From an uncultured Gemmatimonadota bacterium (GTDB lineage Bacteria > Latescibacterota > UBA2968 > UBA8231): a stretch of DNA of 45,389 nucleotides. A model generated the notes under the pieces. That model made no database searches. It was not told where the DNA came from and saw only the letters and a program-made list of their open reading frames with translations. The DNA is taken from positions 1-45,389 of the forward strand of contig CAITNQ010000196.1 of assembly GCA_903893785.1 (NCBI GenBank), given 5' to 3'. Both the position numbers and the translations under genes were made by a program. This document shows positions 27,245-39,891 of the stretch, in pieces; the stretch's first letter is position 1; each line of letters begins with the position of its first letter.

Positions 27245-29491
27245 ATGAGTGAGACCCTGCAGCAGCTGGGCGCGCGGTTGGCGCGCGAAACTGACGCGGC
27301 GTATCGCAGTAGTCCCTACGTCCAGCTATCGCAGGATTACCTGGCCCGGTACGGTCGCGATCCCGCGGCCGTACCGGCAGCTGGCGAGACCGTCATTGCG
27401 GCTGACTGGCGATTGTGCCTGGCAGGCCCGGCATCGCCGCTGGCCGCCCGTATGGCCGGCCATCTGCAGCAGTTCCTGGCGGCGCAGATGGGCCTGGACC
27501 TGCCCCTGGAGACAACGGATGGCGGCGTGCCCAGTCTGGGGGCACGCTGCATCGAGCTGGCGGAGACCGGCGGGGGCGACGCCCTCGTTGCCGAGAGTTT
27601 CAGCCTCGAGGTGACGGCGGAGCGGATCGGCGTGCGGGGCCGTGACGCCGCCGGGTTGCGCGACGGCATAGTGCGCCTGGTCGACCTGATCGGGCTGCGC
27701 CAGGCCCCCTTCCTGGCCCCGGCAGCGCAGGTATTCCGGCCACGGCTGACGGTTCGTCTGGGCACCGTCCCCATATACGGTTCGTACCGCGACCTGGTCT
27801 TCCTGGGCTACAATGCCGTCTTCGCTTCGGGTGGCGACCTCTATGCCGTGTCCCGCTCGAACGCCATTCCGGCCCTGACCGAACGGCGCGGCGAGCTCCC
27901 CCCCCCGGCAACCGCGGCGCGCGAATACGGTCTGAAGACCTATGCTTTCCTCAACACACGCCAGAAGTTCCCCGCTGATCATCCGGTGTTCAGCGACCAT
28001 CCGGACATCCGGGGAGCCCTGACGTGGAGTGCCGACGGCGAATACACCCTCTGCACCGAACACCCGTTGGTGCGCCGTTACTTGCAGGAAAGCGTGGAAG
28101 GCCTGTTCCGCCACGATCCGGACCTGGACGGTGTGGTCCTGATCATCGGCGGCGAAGGTTTCTACCATTGCTTCATGCGGCCGTACGGGGTAGAGAAAGG
28201 CCACACCAACTGCCCGCGTTGCGAGGCCCTGGGAGCCGAGACCGTGGTCGCCAACCTGGTCAACAGCCTGGCTCAGGCGGCCCGGCGGGTCAACCCGCAG
28301 GCCCTGGCCGTTGCCTGGCCTTATTCGGCCGAGCACGTGTGGTCGCTGGACCGGGCCCAGCGCGGCTTCATCGAGCGCCTGCAGCCAGGTGGCGCCATCT
28401 TTACCGAGATCGAGAAGGACGAGTGGGTCGTCAAGCCGGGAGGGGTGCGCAAGCATCTGTGGGACTACAGCATTGACCTCATCGGACCGGGAGACCGGGC
28501 GCGCGAGCAGGTGGCTGCCTGCCGGGCTGCCGGCGTCCCGATCTTCATGAAAAGCGAACCCGAACTGGGTTTCGAAGCCGCGCGCCTGCCCCACATCCCC
28601 AGCATGGACCGCTGGGCCGACCGGGCCGAGGCGCTGGTGGCCTGCGGCGCCGACGGCGCCTGGGTCTTCCCGGCCTTCCGGCCCCTGTATGGCACCACCG
28701 CCGCCGAAGTCAACAAGCACTTCTGGTGGGACCCGGTGGCGCCGCGGCAGGCAACACTGGCGGCCCTGGCGGCACGCGTCGCCGGACCGGCGGCCGGGCC
28801 GCAGCTGCGCCAGGCATGGCAGTGGGTCTCGGAAGCCATCGAGTTCTCACCCGAACTGCCGCCGTACTACACCGGCCCGACGTACCTGGGCCCTGCTCAT
28901 CCCATGTGCGCCGACGCCGAGGCCGCCCTGCCTGCGTCCTTCTATGGCCTGTACCTGTTCATGGCTGAAGCGCAGGACGCGGTGGGCCTGCAGCCCCGCC
29001 CCACCTTCTTCACGCAGGCGCGGGGCGACCGCGACGCCATGGAGACGCTGTACCACCGCATGGAGAGCCTGTTGGCGCAGGCAGCGGCGGCGGTCGAGAG
29101 CGCCGCCCCCCTGGTGCCGGAACGCCAGCGCCTGTACTTCGAGGCCGAGAGCAGCGCTATTCTCTGGTTTTTCCGCACCATCCGTACGACCGCCAACTTC
29201 TATGCCTCCTGCCGCCTGCGCGACCGGCTGCACGAACTGGCGGCGGCCCCCGCGACGGATCGGCGGGAAGCCGAAGGCCTGCTCGACGCCTGGCGGGCCG
29301 TGCTGCAGGACGAACTCGACAATGCCCGGGCGGCCGTTCCCCTGGCGAACCGCGATGTGCGCCTGGACTTCTACTACGGTAGCGACCATACCTTCCCGCA
29401 CCTGGAGGAAATGCTCGCCGCCAAACTGCAGCTGCTGGAGCACGAACTGGCCGAGGTGCTGCCGGCCGTGGCGCAGCGGTGCGGACTGTGA
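27245..29491 (+). CDS. GH20-like/alpha-glucuronidase-N-like protein of unknown specificity
   Basis: 748 residues, ATG at 27245, ten bases after the GH4 stop, with a weak GAGG site. Residues 50 to about 160 resemble the N-terminal beta domain of hexosaminidases and alpha-glucuronidases (PLAARMAGHLQQFLAAQMG, LEVTAERIGVRGRDAAGLRDG). A TIM barrel follows (about 165-520) with LDGVVLIIGGEGFYHCF; E304 is a possible catalytic acid. TNCPRCEALG (321-330) is like the Cys motif of the DUF4838 protein in this window. The C-terminal third is alpha-helical. No signal peptide. Probably a glycosidase-like protein; catalytic residues are not certain. Its TGA shares a base with the next ATG (TGATG). Confidence 0.65.
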   Translation: MSETLQQLGARLARETDAAYRSSPYVQLSQDYLARYGRDPAAVPAAGETVIAADWRLCLAGPASPLAARMAGHLQQFLAAQMGLDLPLETTDGGVPSLGARCIELAETGGGDALVAESFSLEVTAERIGVRGRDAAGLRDGIVRLVDLIGLRQAPFLAPAAQVFRPRLTVRLGTVPIYGSYRDLVFLGYNAVFASGGDLYAVSRSNAIPALTERRGELPPPATAAREYGLKTYAFLNTRQKFPADHPVFSDHPDIRGALTWSADGEYTLCTEHPLVRRYLQESVEGLFRHDPDLDGVVLIIGGEGFYHCFMRPYGVEKGHTNCPRCEALGAETVVANLVNSLAQAARRVNPQALAVAWPYSAEHVWSLDRAQRGFIERLQPGGAIFTEIEKDEWVVKPGGVRKHLWDYSIDLIGPGDRAREQVAACRAAGVPIFMKSEPELGFEAARLPHIPSMDRWADRAEALVACGADGAWVFPAFRPLYGTTAAEVNKHFWWDPVAPRQATLAALAARVAGPAAGPQLRQAWQWVSEAIEFSPELPPYYTGPTYLGPAHPMCADAEAALPASFYGLYLFMAEAQDAVGLQPRPTFFTQARGDRDAMETLYHRMESLLAQAAAAVESAAPLVPERQRLYFEAESSAILWFFRTIRTTANFYASCRLRDRLHELAAAPATDRREAEGLLDAWRAVLQDELDNARAAVPLANRDVRLDFYYGSDHTFPHLEEMLAAKLQLLEHELAEVLPAVAQRCGL

Positions 29492-30612
29492 TGACGCTGC
29501 GCGAGCGGATCATGGCCGTGTATCAGGGCCAGACCCCGGACGTGGTACCCTACATGCTAGACCTGTCCCATTGGTTCTACTGGCGGAACCGCCAGCCATG
29601 GGACCTGACATTGTCCTATGCCGAGCCGGAGCGCGCCCTGATCGACTACCACCGCAGCGCCGGCGCAGGGTTCTACCTGCCGAACCTGGGGGCGTTCTAC
29701 CGGGCTGAGTTCGTCGATGGAGTGCGCGCGGTCACCCACCGCCGCGATCGTGGCAACGCCCCGGAGATCGTCTGGCGACTGGAGACGCCGCTGGGCACCA
29801 TTGAGCGCGCCCGATGTTGGCAAGAACACAGCTATTCCTGGGGTATCAGCCAGTGGGGCATCCACAGCCAGCATGACTTGGACATTTTCGCCTTCGCCAT
29901 GGCACGCCGACGGTTCACGCCGTGCTGGGAGAACTGGCACGCGTGGGACGACTACGTCGGCGATCTGGGCGTGGTGTACCTGCCATTCGGCTACAGCGCC
30001 ATGGGGTACCTGCTCCACTACTGGATGGGTGTCGAACAGGTGACCTACGCGGCGGCAGACTGTCCCGACACCCTCAGGCGCGCGGTCGAGGCGGTGGATG
30101 CGAACAATCTCGAACTGATCGATCTGTTCTGTCAGTCACCGGCTTCGATCGTGCTTCTGGGTGACAACTTCTCCAGCGACATCCAGTCGCCACCGTTCTT
30201 TGCCACCTGGTCGCGGCCCTTCTACGCCGAAGCGTTTCGGCGGCTGCGGCGGGCCGGCAAGTTCACCTCGGTACATATCGACGGCCGCTTGCACGGCGCC
30301 ATCGCCATGATCCGCGATGCCGGTGCAGACGGCGGTGACGCCATCACGCCGGCACCCATCGGCGACCTGTCGCCGCAGCAGTGCCGCGACGAGGCTGGGC
30401 CAGACTTCATCCTTTCTGGCGGCGTCTCGCCCGAGCTTTGGCTGCCGCAGGTACCGGTGGAGGTGTTCACGCGCAAGGTCATTGCCTGGCTCGACACCCG
30501 ACGCCACAGCCCCCGCCTGATCGCCGCCGCCGGCGACCAGGTGCCTCCGGGTGCCGATCCGGGTCGGGTCGGACTGATGCGCCAACTGGTTGAGGAACAC
30601 GGACGGTACTGA
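29491..30612 (+). CDS. UroD-fold protein, HIDG type
   Basis: 373 residues, ATG at 29491 sharing its A with the preceding TGA, so translation is coupled to the GH20-like gene. Superfamily N-terminus MTLRERIMAVYQGQTPDVVP. The active-site strand is SVHIDGRLHGAIAMIRDAG with H262, D264 and R266: the Cys of the methyltransferase zinc site is replaced by Asp. Residues 224-230 are GDNFSSD, near where relatives have a conserved Asp-rich turn. Cys-poor overall. It is the fifth UroD-like protein of the window and the only one on the plus strand, and it is again sandwiched between sugar enzymes. Substrate unknown. Confidence 0.78.
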   Translation: MTLRERIMAVYQGQTPDVVPYMLDLSHWFYWRNRQPWDLTLSYAEPERALIDYHRSAGAGFYLPNLGAFYRAEFVDGVRAVTHRRDRGNAPEIVWRLETPLGTIERARCWQEHSYSWGISQWGIHSQHDLDIFAFAMARRRFTPCWENWHAWDDYVGDLGVVYLPFGYSAMGYLLHYWMGVEQVTYAAADCPDTLRRAVEAVDANNLELIDLFCQSPASIVLLGDNFSSDIQSPPFFATWSRPFYAEAFRRLRRAGKFTSVHIDGRLHGAIAMIRDAGADGGDAITPAPIGDLSPQQCRDEAGPDFILSGGVSPELWLPQVPVEVFTRKVIAWLDTRRHSPRLIAAAGDQVPPGADPGRVGLMRQLVEEHGRY

Positions 30613-30637
30613 CCCACCGAGGGGAGCGGGAACCTTT

Positions 30638-31762
30638 ATGGCCATCGCGCCACTGCGTCTGGCGGTAGCCGGCGCCTGGGGCTACATCGGGCGCAAAGTC
30701 GTCGACGCCGGCGTGGCCCTGGGTCTGGAAGTCTGGGCCTTTGACCCGGGGCCCGTACCCGATGACATCGATCGGCGTCGCGTCCAGATCGTCGATGACG
30801 AAGACGCGTTCTACCGACTGCCGGCCCGGTTATTCCACCTGGCCCTGCATCCGCAGCACCGGGCCAGTGCCTTCGCGAAGCTACTGGCGCGGGCCGACGC
30901 GAACGAGCTTACGGTGCTGTGCGAGAAGCCCATGGCCGCGCCTGACGCGCCCGAGGAGTGCGCCCGGATCATCGCCGCCTGCGCGCAGTCGCCGGCGCTG
31001 GTCCTGTACGACTTCGTGGAGCTGTACGACCCGCTGACCCACCGAATCGTCGAGTACCTGCGCGGGTTCGACCGGCTGGAGGTGACCCGGATCGTGCTGC
31101 AGCGCTCCAAGGACCGCGAAGACCCGGCCCGCCAGCGCAACTACAAGAGCATGGTCCACATCCAGTACCAGGAGTCGGTCCACTGCCTGGCCTTCCTGCT
31201 GAACTTGATGGGCCGTCTGGCCGGGTCGGTGGCAGAGGCGTTGGCGCCGGGCATCCGGGTGTGTGCCTCCTCGCGCACCTATGCGCCGCCGAACCCTGAG
31301 GCGTACCCCTATGTCGTTGACGGCCAGTGCACGTGGGATATCGATTGCGGGCCGCTGGCCGTCCACGGATGCACGGACTTCACCCGCGGGGCCGAATTCA
31401 CCAAACGCAAGGTGATTTGCGGCGTCGGCGATGGCCAACCCTTCGAACTGGTGGCGGACCACTTTGAGGGCCGGAAACACCTGAAGATAAACGGTGTGGA
31501 CCAGCACTACCCGGCCACGGCCTGCAGCTACCGCAGCATCCTGACGACGCTGTCCGAGTGGGCCTCAGGCCATGGGCGTGAGTCGCTGCGAGAAGGCGTG
31601 TTCCCTCATCCTGAGTTTGCGCGGCTGACCTACCAGCTGTCCAGCGTCCTGTGGCGCAGCTGCTTCACGGCAACGCCGGTGCAGCTGGCGTCCGCGGCCG
31701 CGTTGACGGCCTATGAGGCCGGTTTTGCCGCCGCCGCCAGTCAGTTCCCGCGCTACAGCTGA
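30638..31762 (+). CDS. Gfo/Idh/MocA-family oxidoreductase
   Basis: 374 residues, ATG at 30638; a GGGGAG stretch lies about 12 bases upstream, slightly far. The N-terminal Rossmann fold reads LRLAVAGAWGYIGRK, a variant of GxGxxG with Trp, and CEKPMA (95-100) carries the conserved EKP lysine. VHIQYQESVHCLAF contains the His/Tyr region of the C-terminal catalytic domain. The family oxidises or reduces sugars, inositols and sugar nucleotides with NAD(P). It starts 25 bases after the UroD-like stop and ends the plus-strand operon. A role in oxidising a sugar released by the GH4/GH20-like pair is plausible but unproven. Confidence 0.83.
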   Translation: MAIAPLRLAVAGAWGYIGRKVVDAGVALGLEVWAFDPGPVPDDIDRRRVQIVDDEDAFYRLPARLFHLALHPQHRASAFAKLLARADANELTVLCEKPMAAPDAPEECARIIAACAQSPALVLYDFVELYDPLTHRIVEYLRGFDRLEVTRIVLQRSKDREDPARQRNYKSMVHIQYQESVHCLAFLLNLMGRLAGSVAEALAPGIRVCASSRTYAPPNPEAYPYVVDGQCTWDIDCGPLAVHGCTDFTRGAEFTKRKVICGVGDGQPFELVADHFEGRKHLKINGVDQHYPATACSYRSILTTLSEWASGHGRESLREGVFPHPEFARLTYQLSSVLWRSCFTATPVQLASAAALTAYEAGFAAAASQFPRYS

Positions 31763-32037
31763 GGCCCGCCCACACGCCATGGCCGTCCGGCCGCCAACCG
31801 CGGCGTGCCGGTCATGTGGCCGGAGACCGTGGCCCACAACCCTGCCCCGCGGCCCGGCCGCGCCCCGAGTCATCCACTCAACGAACACTGGCGGCTCGCC
31901 ACGGCGTTGGGGCCCGCCAGCAGCCGGCCATCGTCCCCGCGCCAGCACCTGTGGCTGCCCCACCGAACCCCGGGCTCCGCTCGGCTGCCTTCCGTGCCGA
32001 CCGCGGCCGATCCGGTGGCCACGGGCGCCACAGGCCC
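31763..32037. other. Intergenic spacer between convergent genes
   Basis: This is the plus-strand side of a 356-base gap between the Gfo/Idh gene and the second DegT gene; the remainder holds the terminator at 32040-32084. I see only short GC-rich dyads (for example around 31778-31795) and no convincing gene, promoter or plus-strand terminator. Confidence 0.5.
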
Positions 32038-32039
32038 GG

Positions 32040-32084
32040 AAAAACCAAGGCCCGCATCGCCACTAGGGCGACCGGGCCTTGGTC
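32040..32084 (-). terminator. Intrinsic terminator of the acnA-DegT unit
   Basis: ACCAAGGCCCG (32045-32055) is exactly complementary to 32074-32084. Inside the 18-base loop is a further 5-bp stem (TCGCC/GGCGA) closing ACTAG. On the minus strand the hairpin is followed by six T residues (A-run 32040-32045 on the plus strand). It lies about 35 bases past the DegT stop codon. A textbook Rho-independent terminator. Confidence 0.88.
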
Positions 32085-32118
32085 CATGCTGCCGGCAATT
32101 CGGAAACGGCGCGGACTC

Positions 32119-33498
32119 TCAGCTCCAGGGCTTGCCGTCCGGATCTGCGGTGCAATAGGCCGACAGAACCTTGTTGATGCCCCGCGCCACCCGGTCGCAG
32201 TCGCGCTCGCTCCACCACTGGTCGATGTGGATGGCGACCTCGCGGCCGTACAGGTCCTGCGCCACCGGGCACACGCCGCGGTAGTTGACCCGCCCCCCAC
32301 GGCTGAGCCAGCGCGGATCCTCGAAGACCGAACCTCCTTTGATGTGACCGGCCTTAAGGATCACGGGGTACATGCAGGCGCTGACGTGCCAGTCGGGCGC
32401 ATGTCCCTTGCCACGCGTGCCGGCACTGATGCCTTCGGCCCGCAGTGCGGTGGCAATCTTGGCTGACAGGGCCGTGGTGGCCGGGAACAGGCGGAGCTGG
32501 TACCCGATGAACCCATCAGGGTCATTGATGGTCTGCGGCCGGATCTCACGCCAGGTGGCCAGCTGCGACAGAATGCGGCGGCTTACCGCCCGGAAGCGGT
32601 CGCAGACCTGATCCAGTTTGCGCAGCTGAACCAGGTCCACGGCAGACTCGAGTTCGCTCAGACGGTAGTTGGTCCCTGGGAACAGCTCCCCCGCGTACCG
32701 GGGGGCCGCGAAGCGGTCCGGACGCCACAACCCGCCCCCCTCAGCCAACTGGCGGACACGGTCGAACAGGCGGTCGTTGCTGGTGACCACCATGCCGCCT
32801 TCACCGCCGCCGATGATCTTGTACGCCGAAATGCTGAAGCAGCCGATATCGCCTATCGAGCCGACATATCGGCCGCGGTACTTGGCCCCCGGGGCCTGGG
32901 CGCAGTCCTCCACCACCTTCAGCTTGTGCCGCCGCGCGACGCGCAGGATGGGCGCCATGTCAGCGACATTGCTCCAGTGGTGCGTGGGGGCTACCGCCAC
33001 TGTGCGTGGGGTGATCTGCCCCTCGATCTTGCTCGGGTCCAGCTGCAGTGACTCATCGATGTCGGCGAAGACCGGCACGCCGCCAGCCATCATCACGGCC
33101 ATGGAGGTGGCCATGAAGCCCAGTCCCGGACAGATCACCTCGGTGCCCGGCCCCACGCCGGCGGCGACAAAGGCCGCGTGGAGGGCCGCGGTGCCCGAAC
33201 TGACCGCCAGAGCGTGCTTGACGCCGAACATCTCGGTCGCCAGTTGCTCGAACTGCACCCCCTTGGGCGGCTGATCATCGGGGAAGGGACAGGCATAACG
33301 GGCTAGGTTGGGCCCATTGCCGCGCAGGTCGGTATCGCTGACCGCGGCCCGCAGTCGTTTGAGCGCCGCCGGCGTGAAGCCGAAGCGTTCGGCCACCGAC
33401 ATGAACTCCTCAATGCCGATCTTCGGTTGGGGCTTGCCGCTAGCCTTGGGGAAGGCCTTGGGTCCGCCATCGACGGCGAGCTGCGCCTGCTTGCTCAC
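32119..33498 (-). CDS. DegT/DnrJ/EryC1/StrS-family PLP aminotransferase (second copy)
   Basis: 459 residues. GTG at 33498 is chosen since AAGGAGG lies 5 bases upstream; a GTG at 33504 overlaps that site. PLP enzyme with SSGTAALHAAF (100-110), D198 in KVVEDCAQAPGAKY and Schiff-base K227 in CFSISAYKIIGGGEGG. It carries an N-terminal extension of about 60 residues (SKQAQLAVDGGPKAFPKASGK) typical of a DegT subgroup seen in sugar-catabolic clusters. Likely acts on a keto-sugar or related carbonyl. It lies 90 bases downstream of aconitase on the same strand and ends at an intrinsic terminator, so the two are probably co-transcribed although their functions are unrelated. Confidence 0.87.
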   Translation of the reverse strand: MSKQAQLAVDGGPKAFPKASGKPQPKIGIEEFMSVAERFGFTPAALKRLRAAVSDTDLRGNGPNLARYACPFPDDQPPKGVQFEQLATEMFGVKHALAVSSGTAALHAAFVAAGVGPGTEVICPGLGFMATSMAVMMAGGVPVFADIDESLQLDPSKIEGQITPRTVAVAPTHHWSNVADMAPILRVARRHKLKVVEDCAQAPGAKYRGRYVGSIGDIGCFSISAYKIIGGGEGGMVVTSNDRLFDRVRQLAEGGGLWRPDRFAAPRYAGELFPGTNYRLSELESAVDLVQLRKLDQVCDRFRAVSRRILSQLATWREIRPQTINDPDGFIGYQLRLFPATTALSAKIATALRAEGISAGTRGKGHAPDWHVSACMYPVILKAGHIKGGSVFEDPRWLSRGGRVNYRGVCPVAQDLYGREVAIHIDQWWSERDCDRVARGINKVLSAYCTADPDGKPWS

Positions 33499-33588
33499 TG
33501 CCACCTCCTTGGTGGGTTTGGGGGCCTGGTCCGACGGGCGACTACCCGCGCACCGGGCTGCAGCCGCTGGTGGCCAGCTGCCGCAGCC

Positions 33589-36267
<2,679 letters not shown>

Positions 36268-36355
36268 GGGTGTCCTCTCAAACAGTCGGGCGCAGTCGCC
36301 GGACGGCGGTGGCGCGGCAGGCGACCGCGGCCCGCGACCGCCAAGTGTGGGTAAT

Positions 36356-36384
36356 ACTATCCCCTGCCGGCATGGGCCTGTCAA
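36356..36384 (-). promoter_or_regulatory. Sigma70-type promoter for acnA
   Basis: On the minus strand a perfect TTGACA (36379-36384) is followed after 17 bases by GATAGT (36356-36361). The predicted start near 36349 would leave a leader of about 80 bases before the acnA ATG. Confidence 0.65.
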
Positions 36385-36433
36385 GCGGTTCGGCCACAGA
36401 TGCTTGCCGTCGCGGTGACGGTGGCGAACCGCC

Positions 36434-36462
36434 TTGACCGGCAACGCAGGGCCGGGTAGATT
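36434..36462 (+). promoter_or_regulatory. Sigma70-type promoter for the UbiD-family gene
   Basis: TTGACC (36434-36439), a 17-base spacer, then TAGATT (36457-36462). Transcription would begin near 36469, about 33 bases before the ATG at 36502. Together with the acnA promoter it makes a compact divergent control region of 234 bases. Confidence 0.5.
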
Positions 36463-36501
36463 GCCCGGGTCCTGCCGCCACTCACGCCGTTGGCCGAGCC
36501 G

Positions 36502-38316
36502 ATGATAGACGACCTGCAGCAGTTCCTGCAGACCCTGCGCCACGCCCGACACCTGGTGACGGTAGAGGCCGAGGTGGACGCCGATCTCGAGATCGCCGAG
36601 ATCCATCGGCGGGTCGTGGCCGCCGGCGGGCCAGCGCTGCTGTTCCGCCGCGTCAAGGGCGCTGATTTCCCCTGTGTCACCAACCTGTTCGGCACGCGCC
36701 AGCGGGTGGACCTGGCCTTCGGCAACGAGCCCGAAGACTTCGTCCGACGCCTGGCGGCGCTGGCCGAAGACCTGCCCTCGCTGTCACCGCGACGCCTGTG
36801 GGGCCATCGGCGCCTGGCCCTGCCGCTGGCCCGTCTGGGTCTGCGGTCCGTCCGCCGCGGGCCGGTGACCGAGTGCGTGCAGGACCCGCCCCGGCTGTCG
36901 CGGTTGCCGCTGCTGCGCACGTGGCCCTTGGACGGGGGCGCGTTCATCACGCTGCCGCTGGTTTACACGCAGCACCCCGAAACCGGCCGACACAACCTGG
37001 GCATGTACCGCATCCAGCGCTACGACGACCGGACCACGGGCATGCACTGGCAGATCCAGAAAGGCGGCGGTTTCCATTACCACGTGGCCGAGCGGCAGGG
37101 CCGCGACCTGCCGGTGACGGTGTTCGTCGGCGGCCCCCCCGCCCTCATGCTGGCCGCCATTGCACCCCTGCCCGAGGACGTCCCCGAGCTGCTGCTGGCC
37201 TCGCTGCTGCAGGGTCAGCGACTGGAACGAGTGCCCAGTCCCAGCGGCGGCTTGCCCCTGGTGGCCCGGGCCGAGTTCGCCATCGAGGGGCGGGTGCCCC
37301 CCGGGCAGCGCCGCCCGGAGGGCCCCTTCGGCGACCACTACGGATACTACTCGCTGCAGCACGACTACCCGGTGCTGGCCGTGGACCGCGTTTACCACCG
37401 TCGCGACGCGGTGTTTCCCGCTACGGTGGTCGGCAAGCCCCCGCAGGAAGACCTGTACCTGGGGGACTACATCCAACGGCTGATGGCGCCGCTGTCGCGG
37501 CTCGTGATGCCCGCCATCCACGCCATCTGGAGCTACGGTGAAACCGGGTACCACGGCCTGACCGCCATTGCGGTGACCGAGCGGTACCCGCGCGAGGCGC
37601 TCAAGTTCGCCTGCCGCATTCTGGGCGAGGACGCCGGCCAGCTGGCCCTGGCCAAGGTCCTGGTGGTCACCGATCGCGGCGTTGAGTTGCCCGACTTCCG
37701 GCAGGTGCTGGCCCATGTGCTGGCACGCCTGCGCCCGGAAACCGACCTTTTTGTGCTGGCCAACGTCGCCATGGATTCGCTGGACTACACCGGCCCGGCG
37801 GTCAACCGCGGCAGTAAGGCCGTGCTGATCGGCGTCGGTGAACCGGTCCGTACGCTGCCGCCCGCCTTTGCGGGTTCGCCCCCGGTCGGGGCCGTCGCGG
37901 TGGCCGTGTTCTGCCCCGGTTGCCTGGTGGTGCAGGGGCCCGCATACGACGCGGATCCGCGCTGGCCCGCGACGTTGGCGCGCGATCCCGGGGTTGCCAA
38001 CTGGCCGCTGGTGGTGGTGCTGGATCAGGTCAACGCCGCCGCCCGGCAGGCAACCTTTCTTTGGAGTGCCCTGACGCGCTTCGAACCGGCGGCCGACATT
38101 CACGCCGCGCGCGTCGAGTTGAGGCGCTACCATCCGTGTCTGTCGGCCCCGGTGGTGCTCGATTGCCGCACCAAACCCGGGTACCCGGCCGAAGTCAGTG
38201 CCGATCCGCAGACCACGGACACCGTGACGCGGCGTTGGCGCGAATATTTCCCGAACGGCGGCGTGGAAGGCAGCGCCGACCCGGCAGGCGAAAGAGGGTT
38301 CAGCCTGCTACCGTGA
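36502..38316 (+). CDS. UbiD-family prenylated-FMN decarboxylase
   Basis: 604 residues from the ATG at 36502, which aligns with family starts ([19 protein letters not shown]). No clear ribosome site is visible; a TTG 12 bases upstream is an alternative. UbiD features are [14 protein letters not shown] (N165 and R170 region), [21 protein letters not shown] and the motif [13 protein letters not shown] with E273, contributing to the Glu-Arg-Glu site that uses prenylated FMN. Members decarboxylate aromatic or alpha,beta-unsaturated acids, including ubiquinone or menaquinone precursors. No UbiX (the prFMN maker) is in the window. The amidase starts 37 bases after its stop, so the two probably form an operon. 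Confidence 0.9.
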   Translation: MIDDLQQFLQTLRHARHLVTVEAEVDADLEIAEIHRRVVAAGGPALLFRRVKGADFPCVTNLFGTRQRVDLAFGNEPEDFVRRLAALAEDLPSLSPRRLWGHRRLALPLARLGLRSVRRGPVTECVQDPPRLSRLPLLRTWPLDGGAFITLPLVYTQHPETGRHNLGMYRIQRYDDRTTGMHWQIQKGGGFHYHVAERQGRDLPVTVFVGGPPALMLAAIAPLPEDVPELLLASLLQGQRLERVPSPSGGLPLVARAEFAIEGRVPPGQRRPEGPFGDHYGYYSLQHDYPVLAVDRVYHRRDAVFPATVVGKPPQEDLYLGDYIQRLMAPLSRLVMPAIHAIWSYGETGYHGLTAIAVTERYPREALKFACRILGEDAGQLALAKVLVVTDRGVELPDFRQVLAHVLARLRPETDLFVLANVAMDSLDYTGPAVNRGSKAVLIGVGEPVRTLPPAFAGSPPVGAVAVAVFCPGCLVVQGPAYDADPRWPATLARDPGVANWPLVVVLDQVNAAARQATFLWSALTRFEPAADIHAARVELRRYHPCLSAPVVLDCRTKPGYPAEVSADPQTTDTVTRRWREYFPNGGVEGSADPAGERGFSLLP

Positions 38317-38353
38317 CGGTAATGCCGCTGCCCTGACCCCGGAGGAGCTCGCG

Positions 38354-39781
38354 ATGGACGACCGTCTCGCCTTTGCCAGCGTTGCCACGCTGACCGAGTT
38401 GATCCGCCGCGGTGAGATCAGCCCGGTGGAGTTGGCGCAGTTCTTCCTGCAGCGTATCGACAGCCTGGATCCGGCGATCAACTCCTACATCGCGGTGACG
38501 CCGGAACGGGCCATTGCTGCGGCCCGCGCGGCCGAGGCGGAGTTGGCGGGCGGCATTGTACGCGGGCCACTTCAGGGCGTCCCCGTGGCCATCAAGGACC
38601 TGTTCGACGTGGCCGGGCTGCCCACCACGGCGGGTTCGCGGCTGCTGGCCGGAACGCAGGCCACGCGCGATGCGGCAGTGGTTCAGAAGCTGCAGGCGGC
38701 CGGGGCTGGCCTGCTCGGCAAGACTCACATGGTCGAGTTCGCCTTCGGCGGGGTCGGCATCAACCACCACTACGGCACACCGTGGAACCCCTGGGACGCC
38801 CGCGTGCAGCGCATCCCGGGCGGCTCGAGCAGCGGTTCAGCCGCCGCGGTGGCGGCGGGCCTGGCGCCGCTCGCGCTGGGCAGCGACACCGGCGGCTCGG
38901 TGCGCATACCGGCCGCGTTCTGCGGCCTGGTGGGCTTCAAGCCCACCTATGGCCGGATCAGTCGCGTTGGCGTCGTTCCCCTGGACCCCAATCTGGACAC
39001 CATCGGCCCCCTGGCACGCACGGTCGACGACGCCGCCATGGCATTTGAGGTGCTGGCCGGCCGCGACCCGGCGGACCGCTCCACGTGGGACCCGCCCCCA
39101 CTGCCGCCAGCCGGCGAACTTGATGAGGAGGTGACGGGCTGGCGGGTCTGTTTCCCGCGCGAGCTCTTCTGGAGCGAGGTTGACGAGGAAGTGGAGGCCG
39201 CGGTCCGCGCCAGTGCCCAGGTCTTTGCGGCGCTTGACGCGGATGTCAACGACATCTCGCTGGAGGTCCTGAACCGGCTCGTGCAGTTACGCGCCGGGGT
39301 GAACCTGACCGCCGTGGAGACCTACCGGCACTTCCGCGATTACCTTGAGAACCACCTCGACGAGTTCGACCCGATTGTTTTTCCGCGCATGTTGGCCGGT
39401 CGTGATGTGCGCGCCGTGGACTTCCTGCAGCAGCAACTGGCCTATGCCGACCTGCGCCGCCAGACGCTGGAGGCCCTCGAACCCGTGGACTTCCTGGTCA
39501 CCCCCACAGTGCCGTTCGCCGCCCCGCCCGTGGAGCAGGCGGACGCGGCTGACGTGTATTGGCAGACCAATGCCCTGTGCCTGCGCAACACCTCGGCCGT
39601 CAACCAGCTGGGTCTGTGCGCCATCTCCGTTCCGTGCGGTTACACGCGTGAGGGGCTGCCCATAGGTCTGCAACTGATCGGCAGGCCCTTCGACGAATGG
39701 CGGCTGCTGCGGCTGGCCCGTGCCTATGAGCAGGCGGCTGGCTGGCAGGGACGCCATGCGGACATGAGCGCCTTCACCTGA
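38354..39781 (+). CDS. Amidase-signature family hydrolase (GatA/AtzF-like)
   Basis: 475 residues, ATG at 38354 behind GGAGGAG. The Ser-cisSer-Lys triad is K81 (PVAIKDLFDV), S158 (GGSSSGSAAAV) and nucleophile S182 (SDTGGSVRIPAAFCG), with the usual 24-residue spacing between the two serines. It resembles GatA, but no gatB or gatC is adjacent and such stand-alone amidases often hydrolyse other amides, so a transamidation role is unlikely. Follows the UbiD-type gene in an apparent operon. Substrate unknown. Cytoplasmic; no signal peptide. Confidence 0.88.
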   Translation: MDDRLAFASVATLTELIRRGEISPVELAQFFLQRIDSLDPAINSYIAVTPERAIAAARAAEAELAGGIVRGPLQGVPVAIKDLFDVAGLPTTAGSRLLAGTQATRDAAVVQKLQAAGAGLLGKTHMVEFAFGGVGINHHYGTPWNPWDARVQRIPGGSSSGSAAAVAAGLAPLALGSDTGGSVRIPAAFCGLVGFKPTYGRISRVGVVPLDPNLDTIGPLARTVDDAAMAFEVLAGRDPADRSTWDPPPLPPAGELDEEVTGWRVCFPRELFWSEVDEEVEAAVRASAQVFAALDADVNDISLEVLNRLVQLRAGVNLTAVETYRHFRDYLENHLDEFDPIVFPRMLAGRDVRAVDFLQQQLAYADLRRQTLEALEPVDFLVTPTVPFAAPPVEQADAADVYWQTNALCLRNTSAVNQLGLCAISVPCGYTREGLPIGLQLIGRPFDEWRLLRLARAYEQAAGWQGRHADMSAFT

Positions 39782-39832
39782 ACCGCGGCCACCGCGTCGC
39801 CCGCGCCCCCAACGCCCGAACACCGCGGCGAC

Positions 39833-39861
39833 TTGCCAGAGCCAGCCGCACCCGATATATT
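39833..39861 (+). promoter_or_regulatory. Sigma70-type promoter of tRNA-Glu
   Basis: TTGCCA (39833-39838), exactly 17 bases, then TATATT (39856-39861). The start would fall near 39868, about 24 bases before the mature tRNA. It sits in an A/T-richer patch that stands out in this GC-rich sequence. Confidence 0.7.
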
Positions 39862-39891
39862 CTTGGATCCGGATTCAGCACGTTCTGCCGT

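Noticed and set aside
27326..28720. Minus-strand open frame of 464 codons opposite the GH20-like gene
   Set aside because: Antisense shadow; the plus-strand frame is continuous, fits the operon and resembles known folds.
36784..38133. Minus-strand open frame of 449 codons opposite the UbiD-type gene
   Set aside because: Antisense of a firm gene; no motif and no plausible start.
38354..39781. GatA subunit of Glu-tRNA(Gln) amidotransferase, prompted by the nearby tRNA-Glu
   Set aside because: No gatB or gatC adjacent; the tRNA has its own promoter and terminator, and stand-alone amidases share the same signature.
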